From Cercis canadensis (taxonomy: Eukaryota; Streptophyta; Magnoliopsida; Fabales; Fabaceae): 64,000 bases of DNA. Where the stretch lies: contig QAOA01005869.1 in assembly GCA_003255065.1 (NCBI GenBank), positions 17,264 through 81,263 of the forward strand, read 5' to 3'. The notes beneath the pieces are model-generated. The model saw only the letters and a list, made by a program, of their open reading frames with translations. It was not told where the DNA came from and did no database searches. Made by a program: the position numbers and the translations under genes. This document shows positions 36,867-47,385 of the stretch, in pieces (within the stretch, counting starts at the first letter, position 1; each line of letters starts with the position of its first letter).

Positions 36867-37110
36867 CTTGCAGGAAACTAAGGGTGCAAGAACAGAGAGG
36901 TGGTGAATAATACTTTTCAAAATTTAAAACTAAATTAGTTCTAAAACACAAATATAAAATGGCTAAATCAAAGGATAGCAGAATAAGAGCAACTCACAAT
37001 ATTATACTCCAACAATAGAAACACATAAATCTCAAAAATGCAAATAGCTCAGATTTAGTTCTTTGTTGAAAATAAAACTAGTTTCTAAGGCTTCTTACTA
37101 ACATGTTATT

Positions 37111-37367
37111 GAGTAAAACCTCTTTTTGATCTTTGAAAGATTGCTTTAGGGACACTTTAGTCCTTGAAAGATTTTTATTGACAAATTGGTCCTTGAAAGA
37201 TCATTTCGTCCACCATTTTAATCCTCCGCTAGGATTTGGTAGTGGGACTTAAAAGACTAAAATAGCGTACGGAATTATTTTTCAGGGACCAATTTGTCGA
37301 TAAAAATCTTTTAAAGACTAAAGTGTCACCGAAACAATCTTTCAAGGACCAAAAAGGGGTTTTACTC
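37111..37367. mobile_element. MITE of family 1 upstream of B1
   Basis: The ends GAGTAAAACC and GGTTTTACTC are inverted repeats, with internal GATTG, CACTTTAGTCC and GACAAATTGG and their inverses, like the outer parts of 27525-28868. The matching place upstream of B3 (near 53008) lacks it, so it entered after the B units separated. Confidence 0.65.
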
Positions 37368-38221
37368 TATAAATAAATAGTTGAGCACATAACACAAGTG
37401 TGCTTAAATCACATAATTGAGCTTGATTAAGACACTTGCGGGACTAACACTAATTGCAAAAGACACACAAATCATAAATTTGTAAATGCTTTATCCAACA
37501 TGGTGTATGTATATGTCTATATGTACACTTTACTTGAACACACTAGCTAGACTAGTGGCAATGAATTATAGCAACCTAAAATTATTTCCATAAATGTTGC
37601 TATTTCCAGCTGCCGAAAGAGTAGCCCCCAAACCTGACGTTTGATTAAGACATTGAGTCTTTCTTATTATAGTAGTTATACATTCATGCACTAATCCAAA
37701 AGACGAGTAATAATTATTGATTAGTGCATTGAGAAAGTTTGGGGCCGGCCGACATCTTGATTTTGATACCATTACAAAAATATGAAAAATACAATCACCC
37801 GGTGTAAGTTAAATCTTAAAATAATTAATAGAATTAAAATTTAATTACATAAAAAAAATTATTATTTCACATCATTTTTTTAAAAAAAATTAATATTTTT
37901 CTTGTATTACTTCATGTATATATTTTACAATGAATTATTTGTCTTAATACACACTAAGTGTCTCATTTTTTTAAAATATTTTTCATAAAGACACTAAAAT
38001 TAAAAAGTTGGTCCCACTTGAACCCTTCCAATTAAAAGGAGAGTAGCACAAAAGTAAAAATAGCTTAGCATCCACTTAATTTGATTATAAAGAAAAAGAT
38101 TATTCTAAATAATTAAGGATTAAAACAAACAAATATTCAATTCAATATCTTAGTTGTTCTCAATACCTCTAGACTACTTAACAAAACCAACTAATAATTC
38201 TCATTGGTACTAGATGATAAG

Positions 38222-38804
38222 GTACGACTTGATGATATAATGATAGATGCAATATTTTTACTTTTTATTTTTTTCCTGGCTGGCCAGATTCACTAAATAA
38301 GTAAATAACAAAAAAATCAGCTTTTAACATTCAGATTTAAGACTACCTCACTGCAGCGCTTGCTAGCTCGAGACTGTTTAAGCAGTAAAAATAAGGCAGC
38401 ACAGAAATTAGAAGGAGAAACAATATTACAGGCTGTCCCTCATGGCCATCAGGTAGTGATATTTGTTGCAATCAATTCCTGTCAATTCCAAATTCTATAA
38501 ACAAGCAGGAAAGCAGAATTTCTGTTGTTTTGGACAATGTCATGAACTCAGTAATAGTCTAAATAGAAGCTTGATGCTTAAGTCTCAGTAAGACAACAGA
38601 AATTGATATAACATGCAAGATTACTACAGAAACATCCTGTTGGAAGCACCCAACAACACAAAACAGTATAAAAGAGAATCTAAAAACCATCATATATTAA
38701 ACTAATGCAAAACTTAATGGCCCAAAAAATCTGCAAAATTTTCCACTTAAGTAACTTTTGCTATTCTCTAATGCTGACCCATGACTTGGGCATGAAATTC
38801 ACTT
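38222..38804. repeat. Copy of the TTC5 3'-flanking segment joined to gene H
   Basis: It shares long stretches with 48875-49362 and 54627-55175 (for example GGTACGACTTGATGATATAA and CTGGCTGGCCAGATTCACTA). It ends at ATTCACTTGT, directly followed by SABATH exon 2 sequence. Confidence 0.7.
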
Positions 38805-39623
38805 GTGTAGCAGGTATTTGAAGTAACATTAGCCCATTGCCCACAAGCTCTTGTGCTCTACAATGCAGGAATGTCTCCATGTCCTTTTGATACTGATTTG
38901 CATAGGCGCCAACAACTTCATTGGGAGCATTTGTGCAATGAATCCTCCCCTTGTTCCAAGCAGCAGAAGTCTTTTCTGTAATTTCTTTAGGCACCTTAGA
39001 GATTGAATGCAGTGCTGAAGATGAGTGAACAAAATAAAGAGTTTCCTTTGGAAATAATCGTCCATAGAAAGAGCCAGGAACGCCGGCTACAAAGTAGTTT
39101 CTATTGAGAGGAAACTTTCTGAAGAGTGTATTGAAATCACTAGGGACCTGGTCATTAAAAAAAACTTGAAGTTCTGGGACAGCTAGACCATGTGACTGAT
39201 ATCGAAGGTCTATTGCTTCTATCATGTATTGCATTGCAATGTAGGTGTTTGGCCCCGTAGAGCAGCCAAAGTCTGCAATGCAAATTGGAATTGAAGATGA
39301 ACAAGAGAGAGTCTTAGGGTCAAAATTCTCTGCAATTGAATCTTGAGTTAACTTTTTGGCAGCTTCAATTACTACCCTCTGCAAATAACATGCACCCGCT
39401 CAAACAAAATATATTTATAGTTTACTCTACAGGCACTAAGCCACAACAGTTACTATCACCATAATATTTAAGCAAAATGGAATAATATAAAGAAAATGAA
39501 AGGTATAATAAGTATTAGCCAATTTATTGCCTGAACGAATGAATTTTGCGCATAGCTGTGAGGACCATCTCCTCCTTTCGTTGCATGTGAAACAGGTAAT
39601 GCTTTGCTGAAATTGTTCTCCAT
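38805..39623 (-). pseudogene. SABATH methyltransferase H, 3'-truncated copy of G
   Basis: Exon 1 is 39623-39531 (31 codons, GC donor) and exon 2 runs from 39378 to the junction at 38805. Both are almost identical to G, including the Ser in SSALHSISKVP. After the codons for LLQIPAT the sequence switches to the TTC5 3'-flank segment, the frame runs on for a few foreign codons and stops at 38761. The last part of exon 2 and all of exon 3 are missing. A product would be about 236 aa without the C-terminal third, which in SABATH enzymes shapes the substrate pocket and dimer. The TATA box and leader are intact, so it may still be transcribed. Confidence 0.8.
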
Positions 39624-41705
39624 CTCTGATCTGTGGATGATTGTTATCTATTTTCAATTCTGCATGCATTAATAAGCTTGTTAGTCCCCAAATGCTAGAA
39701 ATTGATAAATTGAGAAACCAGCAAAAGAGGGTGTGATAGAGACAAACAGAAAGAAAGAGAGAGAGAGTTCTAGCACTTCAGTCTGTATGAAGGGTTTCCA
39801 TAATTTGAGCAACTATGATGAATCTGAGCATTTTTTTAATGTATGAAGAAGCTAAAGGATATGATATATACACATTTTAGTTACAGCCTTACTAGGAGAA
39901 GAAACGTAAAAAGTTACACAATAAAAACAAAAAACAATAAAGATGACGTAACTCTTGCCTTGTAGTCTGTGCTTAGAATATAGACAAAATGTGATATAAC
40001 TTTTGCCTTGTAGTCTGTGCTTAGAATATAGACATTTGTGATGAGCTCACAAACCAACTTGTTCATTAATTTTAAAGTCTAAAAATATTTAAGGAGAGCT
40101 CGTGTTTGGTGAGAATTAATACAAACCAATTTATTTATTGTACTGATGCTAGAAGAGAAATAAATGTGAATTCTCATGGTTTTTTTTTTTTTTTTTTTTT
40201 TTTTNAGGCGGGGGAGATAATGACAGTGAGTTTACCATAAAAAAAAATAAATAAAGTTGAGATCTGGACTTTAAAATTTGTATATTTACAATTAAACCTT
40301 ATTTTCTTTATCGTTTTTAAGAGATGATGGAGGGTCAAATTTGGTAATTGAGAGTTGTTGTAAAGTCCCTTTCGAAACGAAATGCGGAGCGGCAAAAACT
40401 CACAATGAAAAAAACATAAAAAATAAGGTGCATGATATGATATGCATGAAAGAGAATCGACATCAATCATTTTATTCCATTTTAAATAAATAGAATGCAC
40501 GGTGCAATTGGATAGCTAAAAAAAGGAAAGGTTTGCATTTTTAGAGTTTTGATTCGGGGGTTAATTACGCGTATGAAAGATATTAACACCCTACAACATC
40601 CGTTATTAAAACGGTTACCAATTTAATCATTTGTTATCTTTTTTAAATGAATTAAATTGGTTCTAACGTTATGTATTCAAAATAAATTATTGCTTTGTTT
40701 GGCCCCGTCAACACTTCTAGCGAAACCTAAAAATATGCTTTAAGACTATTGGGTAGAGACAACAATTGTCGTTACAATCCTCCCCCAATCTATTCTGTCA
40801 TTGGTAGAGTTTAACATTTTGATTATCTAAGTAATAACTAGAAAATGCACAAAAGATAATTTATTGTGCATGTTGAAAAATGAGTTTGAAATTTGTGGCA
40901 TAAGAGTTTTTTTTATTGGAGGTCTGTCTTTAAGTGTATCGGTATATCTAAAAAGACTAAAGTGTCACCCCTCACCTCATAAATGTCAAAATATGGCTAG
41001 TTTTGATAATTCTTTCGTCGGTAATTTTATTCTAACATGAGTAAAAATAATGATAAAATTGGATAAAATATAATGAAATTAATAAATGTCAAAAATACAA
41101 TAATTAGAGGGATAAAAGCAGTATTAAGAATTTCATTGGTCACACTAGTACTTTTGGCATAACTAAAAAATTATTCATCACTTCAAAAACATCAAGAAAG
41201 ATTATCAACACAATTTTTTCATAACTTAGTCCGTCATCATGGCTTTAATTTTATTTTCAAGACAAGATTAACATTTTAGCAAAGCAAATAATAATTTAGT
41301 GGGCTAAAATAAATAAATAAATAAACTAATAATAATTATAACAAAGAACATATCCATATCACTAAAGCCCAAACCCAATAACAAGTAAAACAGTAAGAAA
41401 CTATGAAACCAATTGGGGAAAATCAATTCAATTCATGTGCCTGGTCTAATAAGAGAAAATAAAATAAAATTGACAAGTAATAAAACGAAATGGGTCATTA
41501 GAAAAGAAATACTAATCAAAGAATAAGTTCAGCAAACACATAAGCCCAAATTAACAAGTAAACCCAAAACGAAATGAACCAACTCACATAAAACATGAAC
41601 TCATAAGAATTAAACCCAATCCAAAAATAACAAACCTTAAACTAAACAAGCAGCAAATGGCCTAGATAAAAAATGAACCCATTACTCAAAATAGCATAGT
41701 TGAGT
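39624..41705. other. Duplicate of the G-to-B1 intergenic region
   Basis: It follows 33024-35101 base for base with scattered differences. It includes the short tandem repeat near 39955-40030, a poly-T run ending at the N at 40205, and the GATTCGGGGGTT repeat near 40550. No gene is seen. Confidence 0.65.
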
Positions 41706-43468
41706 TCATTGTTTAGACTTGCGCTTCAAAACTAAAAATAGCATAGTTGTTGGGTGAGCATCTGGGCCAAAGAAGAGAGCACACTCAGTAGCTTTCTTGT
41801 CTAAGAGATTGAACAATTCATCAATGATACCACTTCCAAAGTGTTTGGTAATTACTTCTTCCAACGCAGATCGGAGGCGCAAGGCAGATCCTCTTAGGTA
41901 GGCATCTGTGACAACACCATCTGCTGGGATGCTTAATTCTTTCATTTTCTCAATGCTAAATTGTCCATTTTTCTTTATCACTGCTTCCAGCTCTTTCATG
42001 TATGGGAAGTATAAGGGCAAGTTGAAACTGTCTATTGCTTCCTGGCTAATTAAACCCTGAAATTGTGAATGAATGTATATAAAAGGAGCTTTCCATTGTG
42101 AGGGTGCTAAAAACCATTCACAGCAACTTTCTTGAAGCTAACAAATAATTTCTGGTAATTAATTTTAAATTCAAAAGGCTTAGACTTAATTTGTATCTCC
42201 AACGAGATACACTAGTTGAATTTTAAGTAATATAATTTGGAATTTGAATTTAAAATTTTAGGTAGGGAAGATCTCCTAAGAAAGTGATGATGAGCAGTTA
42301 CTATTGATGTGTAGCGCCAAGCCCAATCTAAGAATAAAATAAAATTGCTTACCATCTTGGCCATGTCTGAAAAGCAAGATTCCAATAGTTGACACTCCCT
42401 CCCAATAGTTGTCTGAGAATAATCAGTTGCATCTGGAACACCTGCGAAGATGAGTGCCATCAAGCCTCCACCTACAAGCTCATGTGCTCTTGCTTGCAAG
42501 AAGGATTCTATGTCGTCTCCAAATTGAGCAGAATAAGCCTCTATAGTTTCTTTCTGCTCCCCAGTGTATGAGTAGAGAATCTTCCCTGCATTCCAAGCAG
42601 GAGAGGACTTGTCTGGGACACCCTTTGGCACTTTGGAGAGCCAGTTGGCTGCAAATGATGAATAGGCACAATGAATTGAGCCCTTTGGAAGCAAAATGCC
42701 ATGAAAACCTCCGGGTACTCCGGCTGCGTAGTATCGCCTTCCCAATGGGAGTGATGTGAAGAGAGTGTTGAAATCATTGGAAGCATAATCATTGAAGAAC
42801 ACCTGATATTCTGAGCCTTCTAGTCCTTCAGATTTCAACTTGAGCTCCAGAGAGTCTATAATGCATTGCACTGCAAGAAATGTGTTTGGCCCAGCTGCAC
42901 AGCCAAAGTCTGCAATAGAAAATGAGAGTGAAGAACCTGAGCATATCTGTTTCACATCAAGCTTCTCAGCAATTTCTTCCTTGAGGATTTCTTCAGCAAT
43001 TTCAAGACCCATCCTCTGAAATTTGGTGCAACAGGAATGAATAAGATCATAAATATAGAAACTAGGAGGTTCTTAAACAAGTTCAATGTGTTTGGATATA
43101 GAAACTTTCTTACAGAAAATGCTTCACTTTATAAATAATAGAAAAAATCTTCTTTATGTGTTTAGATGAGCTTTTAAGAGAATTTAAAAACACTTTGTTA
43201 AACTGAAAGAAATAATTTTCTTACAGAAGTAAGAAACGAAAGGTACCTGGTATGATGAGTTCTGAGCATAGCTGCTTTCTCCTGTTCCTCCTCTCATGGC
43301 ATATTGCTGTGACAAGGTGATTCTTTGTTCACTGTATAACTTCTCCCACTTAGATAGCTTCTTCACGCAGAACATAGATTGCCTATCAAAACCTTCAGAC
43401 CCAAATCTTATTCTCTCACTCCGATGTAAGAATTTGAAACAACTAGAGTTTGAGGAAGCCATCATCAT
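41706..43468 (-). CDS. SABATH methyltransferase B2 (long N terminus)
   Basis: Exon 1 is 43468-43247 (74 codons), exon 2 43015-42353 (221 codons), exon 3 42056-41706 (116 codons plus stop); 411 aa, all joins phase 0 with GT-AG introns. The SAM motif FSIADFGCAAGPNT, FFNDYASNDFNTLF, GVPGGFHGILLP and SSFAANWLSKVP (substrate Trp at about residue 199) identify a SABATH methyltransferase. The usual N-terminal GG motif appears only at residues 58-62 (AMRGGTGESSYAQNSSYQ). The first 57 residues are rich in Ser, Arg and Lys with few acidic residues early on, which could be an organelle-targeting peptide; a later Met (MFCVKKLSKW) is an alternative start. All exons are open. It is the middle of three near-identical B copies; substrate unknown. 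Confidence 0.85.
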
Positions 43469-43561
43469 CTTGCAGGAAACTAATTGAAGATTGCAGCAAG
43501 AATCAGTTCTTTGTTGAAGATAAAACTAATTTATAAGACTTTTTACTAATCTGTTCTAAAT

Positions 43562-44198
43562 AAACACTTACGCATGTGACACAAAATTAAAAACAGTAAG
43601 ATTATTTATTATCATAAAACTAAATTAAAAAATTGTGGGACTGACACTAATTGCAAAAGATACACAAACCACATATTTGCCTGTGCAAGACTAGTGGCAA
43701 TGAATTATAGCAACTTAAAATTATTGCCATAAATGTTACTATTTCCAGCTGCTGAAAGAGTAGCTGCTAAACCTGACGCTTGACACTGGGGGTGCTATGC
43801 TACACCTCCTGAAAAGTGACATTGCTGAGTTTTGCAGGTATTGCAAGGAATTTTGTTTTTTTTAATGGGTTGCTGACCGNAAACACTTACGCATGTGACA
43901 CAAAATTAAAAACAGTAAGATTATTTATTATCATAAAACTAAATTAAAAAATTGTGGGACTGACAATAATTGCAAAAGATACACAAACCACATATTTGCC
44001 TGTGCAAGACTAGTGGCAATGAATTATAGCAACTTAAAATTATTTCCAAAAATGTTACTATTTCCAGCTGCTGAAAGAGTAGCTGCTAAGCCTGACGCTT
44101 GACACTGGGGGTGCTATGCTACACCTCCTGAAAAGTGACATTGCTGAGTTTTGCAGGTATTGCAAAGAATTTTGTTTTTTTTAATGGGTTGCTGACCG
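43562..44198. repeat. Direct repeat of 318 bases across a single N
   Basis: 43562-43879 and 43881-44198 are almost identical and separated only by the N at 43880. The pattern (the end of one block equals the start of the next) fits two unmerged contig ends or two alleles rather than a biological tandem repeat. Confidence 0.8.
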
Positions 44199-44389
44199 GT
44201 TTATATGAGAATAAAGTAATTAGAAATTTGGCTGAAAGTTTTTCAAATTTTCAAAATCTGCCCAATACTTCTTCAAAATTTCATTCTGCACCCTCGTCTT
44301 GTCAGTTGATGGCATAAGCATAAGCTGCGAAAATGACGTTTGAGGACGACGAATACAGAATTAATTATCGCAAACATGTCATTTTTTTT

Positions 44390-44685
44390 GGGTAAACTTC
44401 AAAATTTCTTTTAACAAAAAAAAGATAGCAAATATAATATATTTTAGAAATGGTTTATTTACACAAACCTAAATTTTTATATATGTAAATATCTATGTTT
44501 TTTTTGTAAAGCTAACTCCTCAAAGTTTATTAAGCATATTTATAATTTATTAAAAAACAGAAATATTTTCAAATATGAAAATCAAAATTCTTGTAAGTTG
44601 ATCATTACTAAATTATATTATATTTGGGTTAGTTGCTCTCTTGAAAAAAATTGTCATTCAAAATTTTTCGTTTTTGGTGGATGGT
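44390..44685. mobile_element. Hairpin MITE, copy 1 (family 3)
   Basis: AT-rich, imperfectly palindromic stretch starting GGTAAACTTCAAAA and ending near TGTCATTCAAAATTTTT. The reverse complement of 45340-45590 aligns with it, including ATTACTAAATTATATTATAT and GCTCTCTTGAAAAA. An N lies just outside its right end (44696). Confidence 0.55.
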
Positions 44686-45200
44686 TTGCTTTTAANCTTT
44701 TAGAATTCTGTTTTCATCTAAAAAAAATGACTTATCAATTTAATCAACTAAGCAACTACTAAGATTTTTTTCACTAAGTTTTTCTTTTCAAGTTGAAATA
44801 TAAATATAGCTAAAGTTTAATATTATGTTTGGACAAATAGAACGGAGAGGAAGAGATAAAATTGAAGTAAAAAAAGTAAATTTTAGTGTTTAGAAAAATT
44901 TTAAATAAGATGAATTAATAAAATAGAAAAGGATAAGATTCTATTACATCTCTTTAAGTCCTCAAATTTATTCTCCATAAATCAGGGTGCAGGCAATGAA
45001 ATGAAAAAATATATATTTAAAAAATTATGAAATTATTATCATATCCCTTAAGTTATTTTCAAAATTTAAAACATAAATAATATATTAAAAAAATTATAAT
45101 TTATCAATTCTCCTTCACTTTCACTTTAACTCTCAAACCAAGAGAAGGTAGTTTTCTTATCTTTTTAACTTAAACATTGAAACAAGGAGAAGCTCCTCCC

Positions 45201-45205
<5 letters not shown>

Positions 45206-45255
<50 letters not shown>
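45206..45255. repeat. Poly-T run of about 50 bases
   Basis: An uninterrupted T run followed shortly by the N at 45267. Its length is probably unreliable. Confidence 0.85.
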
Positions 45256-45339
45256 CTTTTAAATTCNGTGTGACAACAACTATTATATAATAATATAAAT
45301 GGTCATTTTTAATGATCAAAAAATGCATACTAACTCCTA

Positions 45340-45590
45340 ATTGGAAAATTTCGAATGACCATCTTTTTCAAGAGAGCTACTAACCAAAATATAATATAAT
45401 TTAGTAATGGTCAATTTACAAGAACCTAGATTTTTATATTTGGAAATATCTAGATTTTTTTGTAAATTATAAATATATATTTCCAAGTATAAAAATTTAA
45501 GTTTGTGTAAATTGACCATTACTAAATTATATTTTATTTGTTGTCTTTTTTTTTTTGTTAATTTTTTTTTGAAGTTTACCAAAAAAAATT
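45340..45590. mobile_element. Hairpin MITE, copy 2 (family 3)
   Basis: A self-complementary block: TTTAGTAATGGTCAATTTACA on the left pairs with TGTAAATTGACCATTACTAAA on the right around an AT-rich loop. It is inverted relative to 44390-44685. Confidence 0.6.
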
Positions 45591-46731
45591 TAAAAGAAAC
45601 TATGTGTATAAGATGAAAAAAAATAATAGAGTATATTTTCAACTAAACCCCACCTTTTTTTTTCGTCTTGATTGCTTATATTTTATTTTTTCTCTTAAAA
45701 GCTGATATTATTTTGTTAAACTTGGTATATGCTCCATTTAATTGTTTTAGAATATAAAGATATTAAACCAAATCACTCTCATGTGTTATTTTTTATTGGG
45801 CCAAGGCCCAACAGATGAATGTATCATTAATTAAGATTTGAATTAAAAACATTATAATTATTTAAAGAAAATAATTAAAAATGTGAATTTAAATAAAAAT
45901 ATATAACATAAAATGCACTAATTAAACCTCTAAGGCTCTAAGTGTTGGGTTTACATTTCAAGTCATTTTATATTAATCAGTTAACATAAAGTACAATAAT
46001 CTTTTAAGAATTTATTTTTCTTTCTCAATGGCTTTAATTAATAAGATGTGACATGAAATATACTAAGTTCTTAAGCATCAATTTTACATTTTAAGTATTT
46101 TATTTTAATTAGATGTAACTTAAATACGCTAATCCTTAAAGTTCATTTTTCTTTTTTAATGACTTGAACTGATGATAAAATATGAAGTACACTAATTCCC
46201 TAGTGTATTTCATGATAAAACATAAAATACACTAAAAAGATAATTTTAAAAAAAAAAAAGAAGAAGCACATTTGACAATCTAAATGATTTTGCCACATTT
46301 ATACCATAGTGACACCTTTCATTTTGGGTTGCTTCATAGTTTGTGTTTAGAAGAGTGCTTTCCTCGTCACCGGCATTTTTTGCTCGAGCTGCTGTAGCTC
46401 TATTCATCTGAAATTCAAATGCAACCAAATGTTATCCTTCATTCTATTAATTAATCTATAATTCATATTCAGTTAATTACAATGGAGGGCCAACAAATCG
46501 TCATTTCTGCGGTAATTAATGCTGTATTCGTTGTCCTTAAACGTCATTTCCGCAGCTTATGCTTATGCCATCAACCAATAAGACGAAGGTGCAGACTGAA
46601 GTTTTGAAGAAGCATTGGGCAGCCTTTGCAAATTTGAAAAAGTTTCAGCCAAATTTCTAATTACTATATTTTCACATAAACCGGTCAGCAACCCATTAAA
46701 AAAAAACAAAATTCCCTGCAAAACTCAGCAA

Positions 46732-47014
46732 TGTCACTTTCAGGAGCAAGAAGGAACTGTTTGGTGAAAAAACTGCCTTCCTTTATTGAATTCATTCACG
46801 CTATTTATAGCCATATACTAAAACAGAAAATAACAATAAAGCTTAAGAGAATAACAACAAAACTGAAAAATAAGAAATGTTCCAAAATAGGCAATAAAAT
46901 AGTGCTCACTCTAGCCGCTAGGCCCACTACCACTTTTCACTATGCAACAGAATAGCACCCACTCTTGCCACTAGACCCACTAGTACGCGCATATCATAGC
47001 TACACCCCAAGACA
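46732..47014 (-). mobile_element. LTR-like sequence, copy 1
   Basis: Read on the minus strand it begins TGTCTTGGGGTGTAGC and ends GAAAGTGACA, with a GGCTATAAATAGC box and an AATAAAG signal inside, the layout of a copia-type LTR. No retroviral coding region is nearby and no target duplication was found, so it looks like a solo or orphan LTR. The adjoining 46593-46731 is part of the same repeat, and a partial inverted copy lies near 43800-44340. Confidence 0.45.
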
Positions 47015-47029
47015 CTTAGGTGGTGTTTG

Positions 47030-47195
47030 GTACTAGCTAACATCTTTCCTAGGAATCCTTACTTCCCTAGGAATAGGATTCCTAAGAATAAGATTACTAG
47101 GAAAGTTGACATTCTCATGTTTGGTTATCACTTAACTTTCTTAGGAATAATATCATTCCCATATTTAATTTTTCCAAAAATACCCTTAAATTTCT
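47030..47195. mobile_element. MITE-like stretch beside the U-box fragment
   Basis: It begins GGTGTTTGGTACTAG, a common start in plant MITEs, has internal inverted copies of TCCTAGGAAT and ATTCCTAAG, and ends near ATACCCTTAAAT. It is absent from the second copy of this region (near 48330), where the LTR-like sequence continues differently. Confidence 0.4.
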
Positions 47196-47385
47196 TCCCC
47201 TTCACTGACTTGTCTTCAATTGCTTCCACAGGAGCAGCTATTCCACCTTCTTCCACAATTGCATCCTTCCCTTCCTGAATCCCCGCCAAGCTATTAAGCA
47301 CCACCATTGCCTTTTCAGCCATACCCATCCCTTGCTCTGCCATCAGCTCCACAAGGGGCTTCACTACTCCATCAGAGCTCGATTT
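47195..47385 (-). pseudogene. Fragment of a U-box/ARM-repeat E3 ubiquitin ligase gene (PUB4-like)
   Basis: The minus strand encodes VKPLVELMAEQGMGMAEKAM, VVLNSLAGIQEGKDAIVEEG and GIAAPVEAIEDKSVKGK. These are the consecutive ARM-repeat phrases of plant PUB-ARM ubiquitin ligases of the PUB2/PUB4 kind. Only about 60 codons remain: neither the U-box nor the rest of the ARM array is present. On its left it runs into a MITE-like stretch. This is a gene fragment moved here from elsewhere, not a working gene. Identification rests on remembered family sequence. Confidence 0.7.

Larger units (their letters stand above)
36867..38804. other. Upstream region of B1 with a MITE, then a copy of the TTC5 3' flank
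   Basis: It is related to 52537-53392 (upstream of B3). Next to B1, about 140 bases present in the B3 copy between two AAACTAA repeats are missing. From about 37690 to 38804 it matches the sequence between B3 and TTC5 (53393-55175), ending in the segment that lies about 110 bases beyond the TTC5 stop codon. No gene is seen. Confidence 0.6.

Noticed and set aside
44135-44317. Small frame with GLLTGLYENKVIRNLAESF
   Set aside because: A related frame occurs in the repeats at 46.6 and 47.9 kb, so it is repeat DNA; no gene identity could be supported.
46246-46428. Small minus-strand frame with NRATAARAKNAGDEESTLL
   Set aside because: Composition looks coding-like and an acceptor-type sequence precedes it, but I recognise no family, and it lies among repeats; left unassigned.
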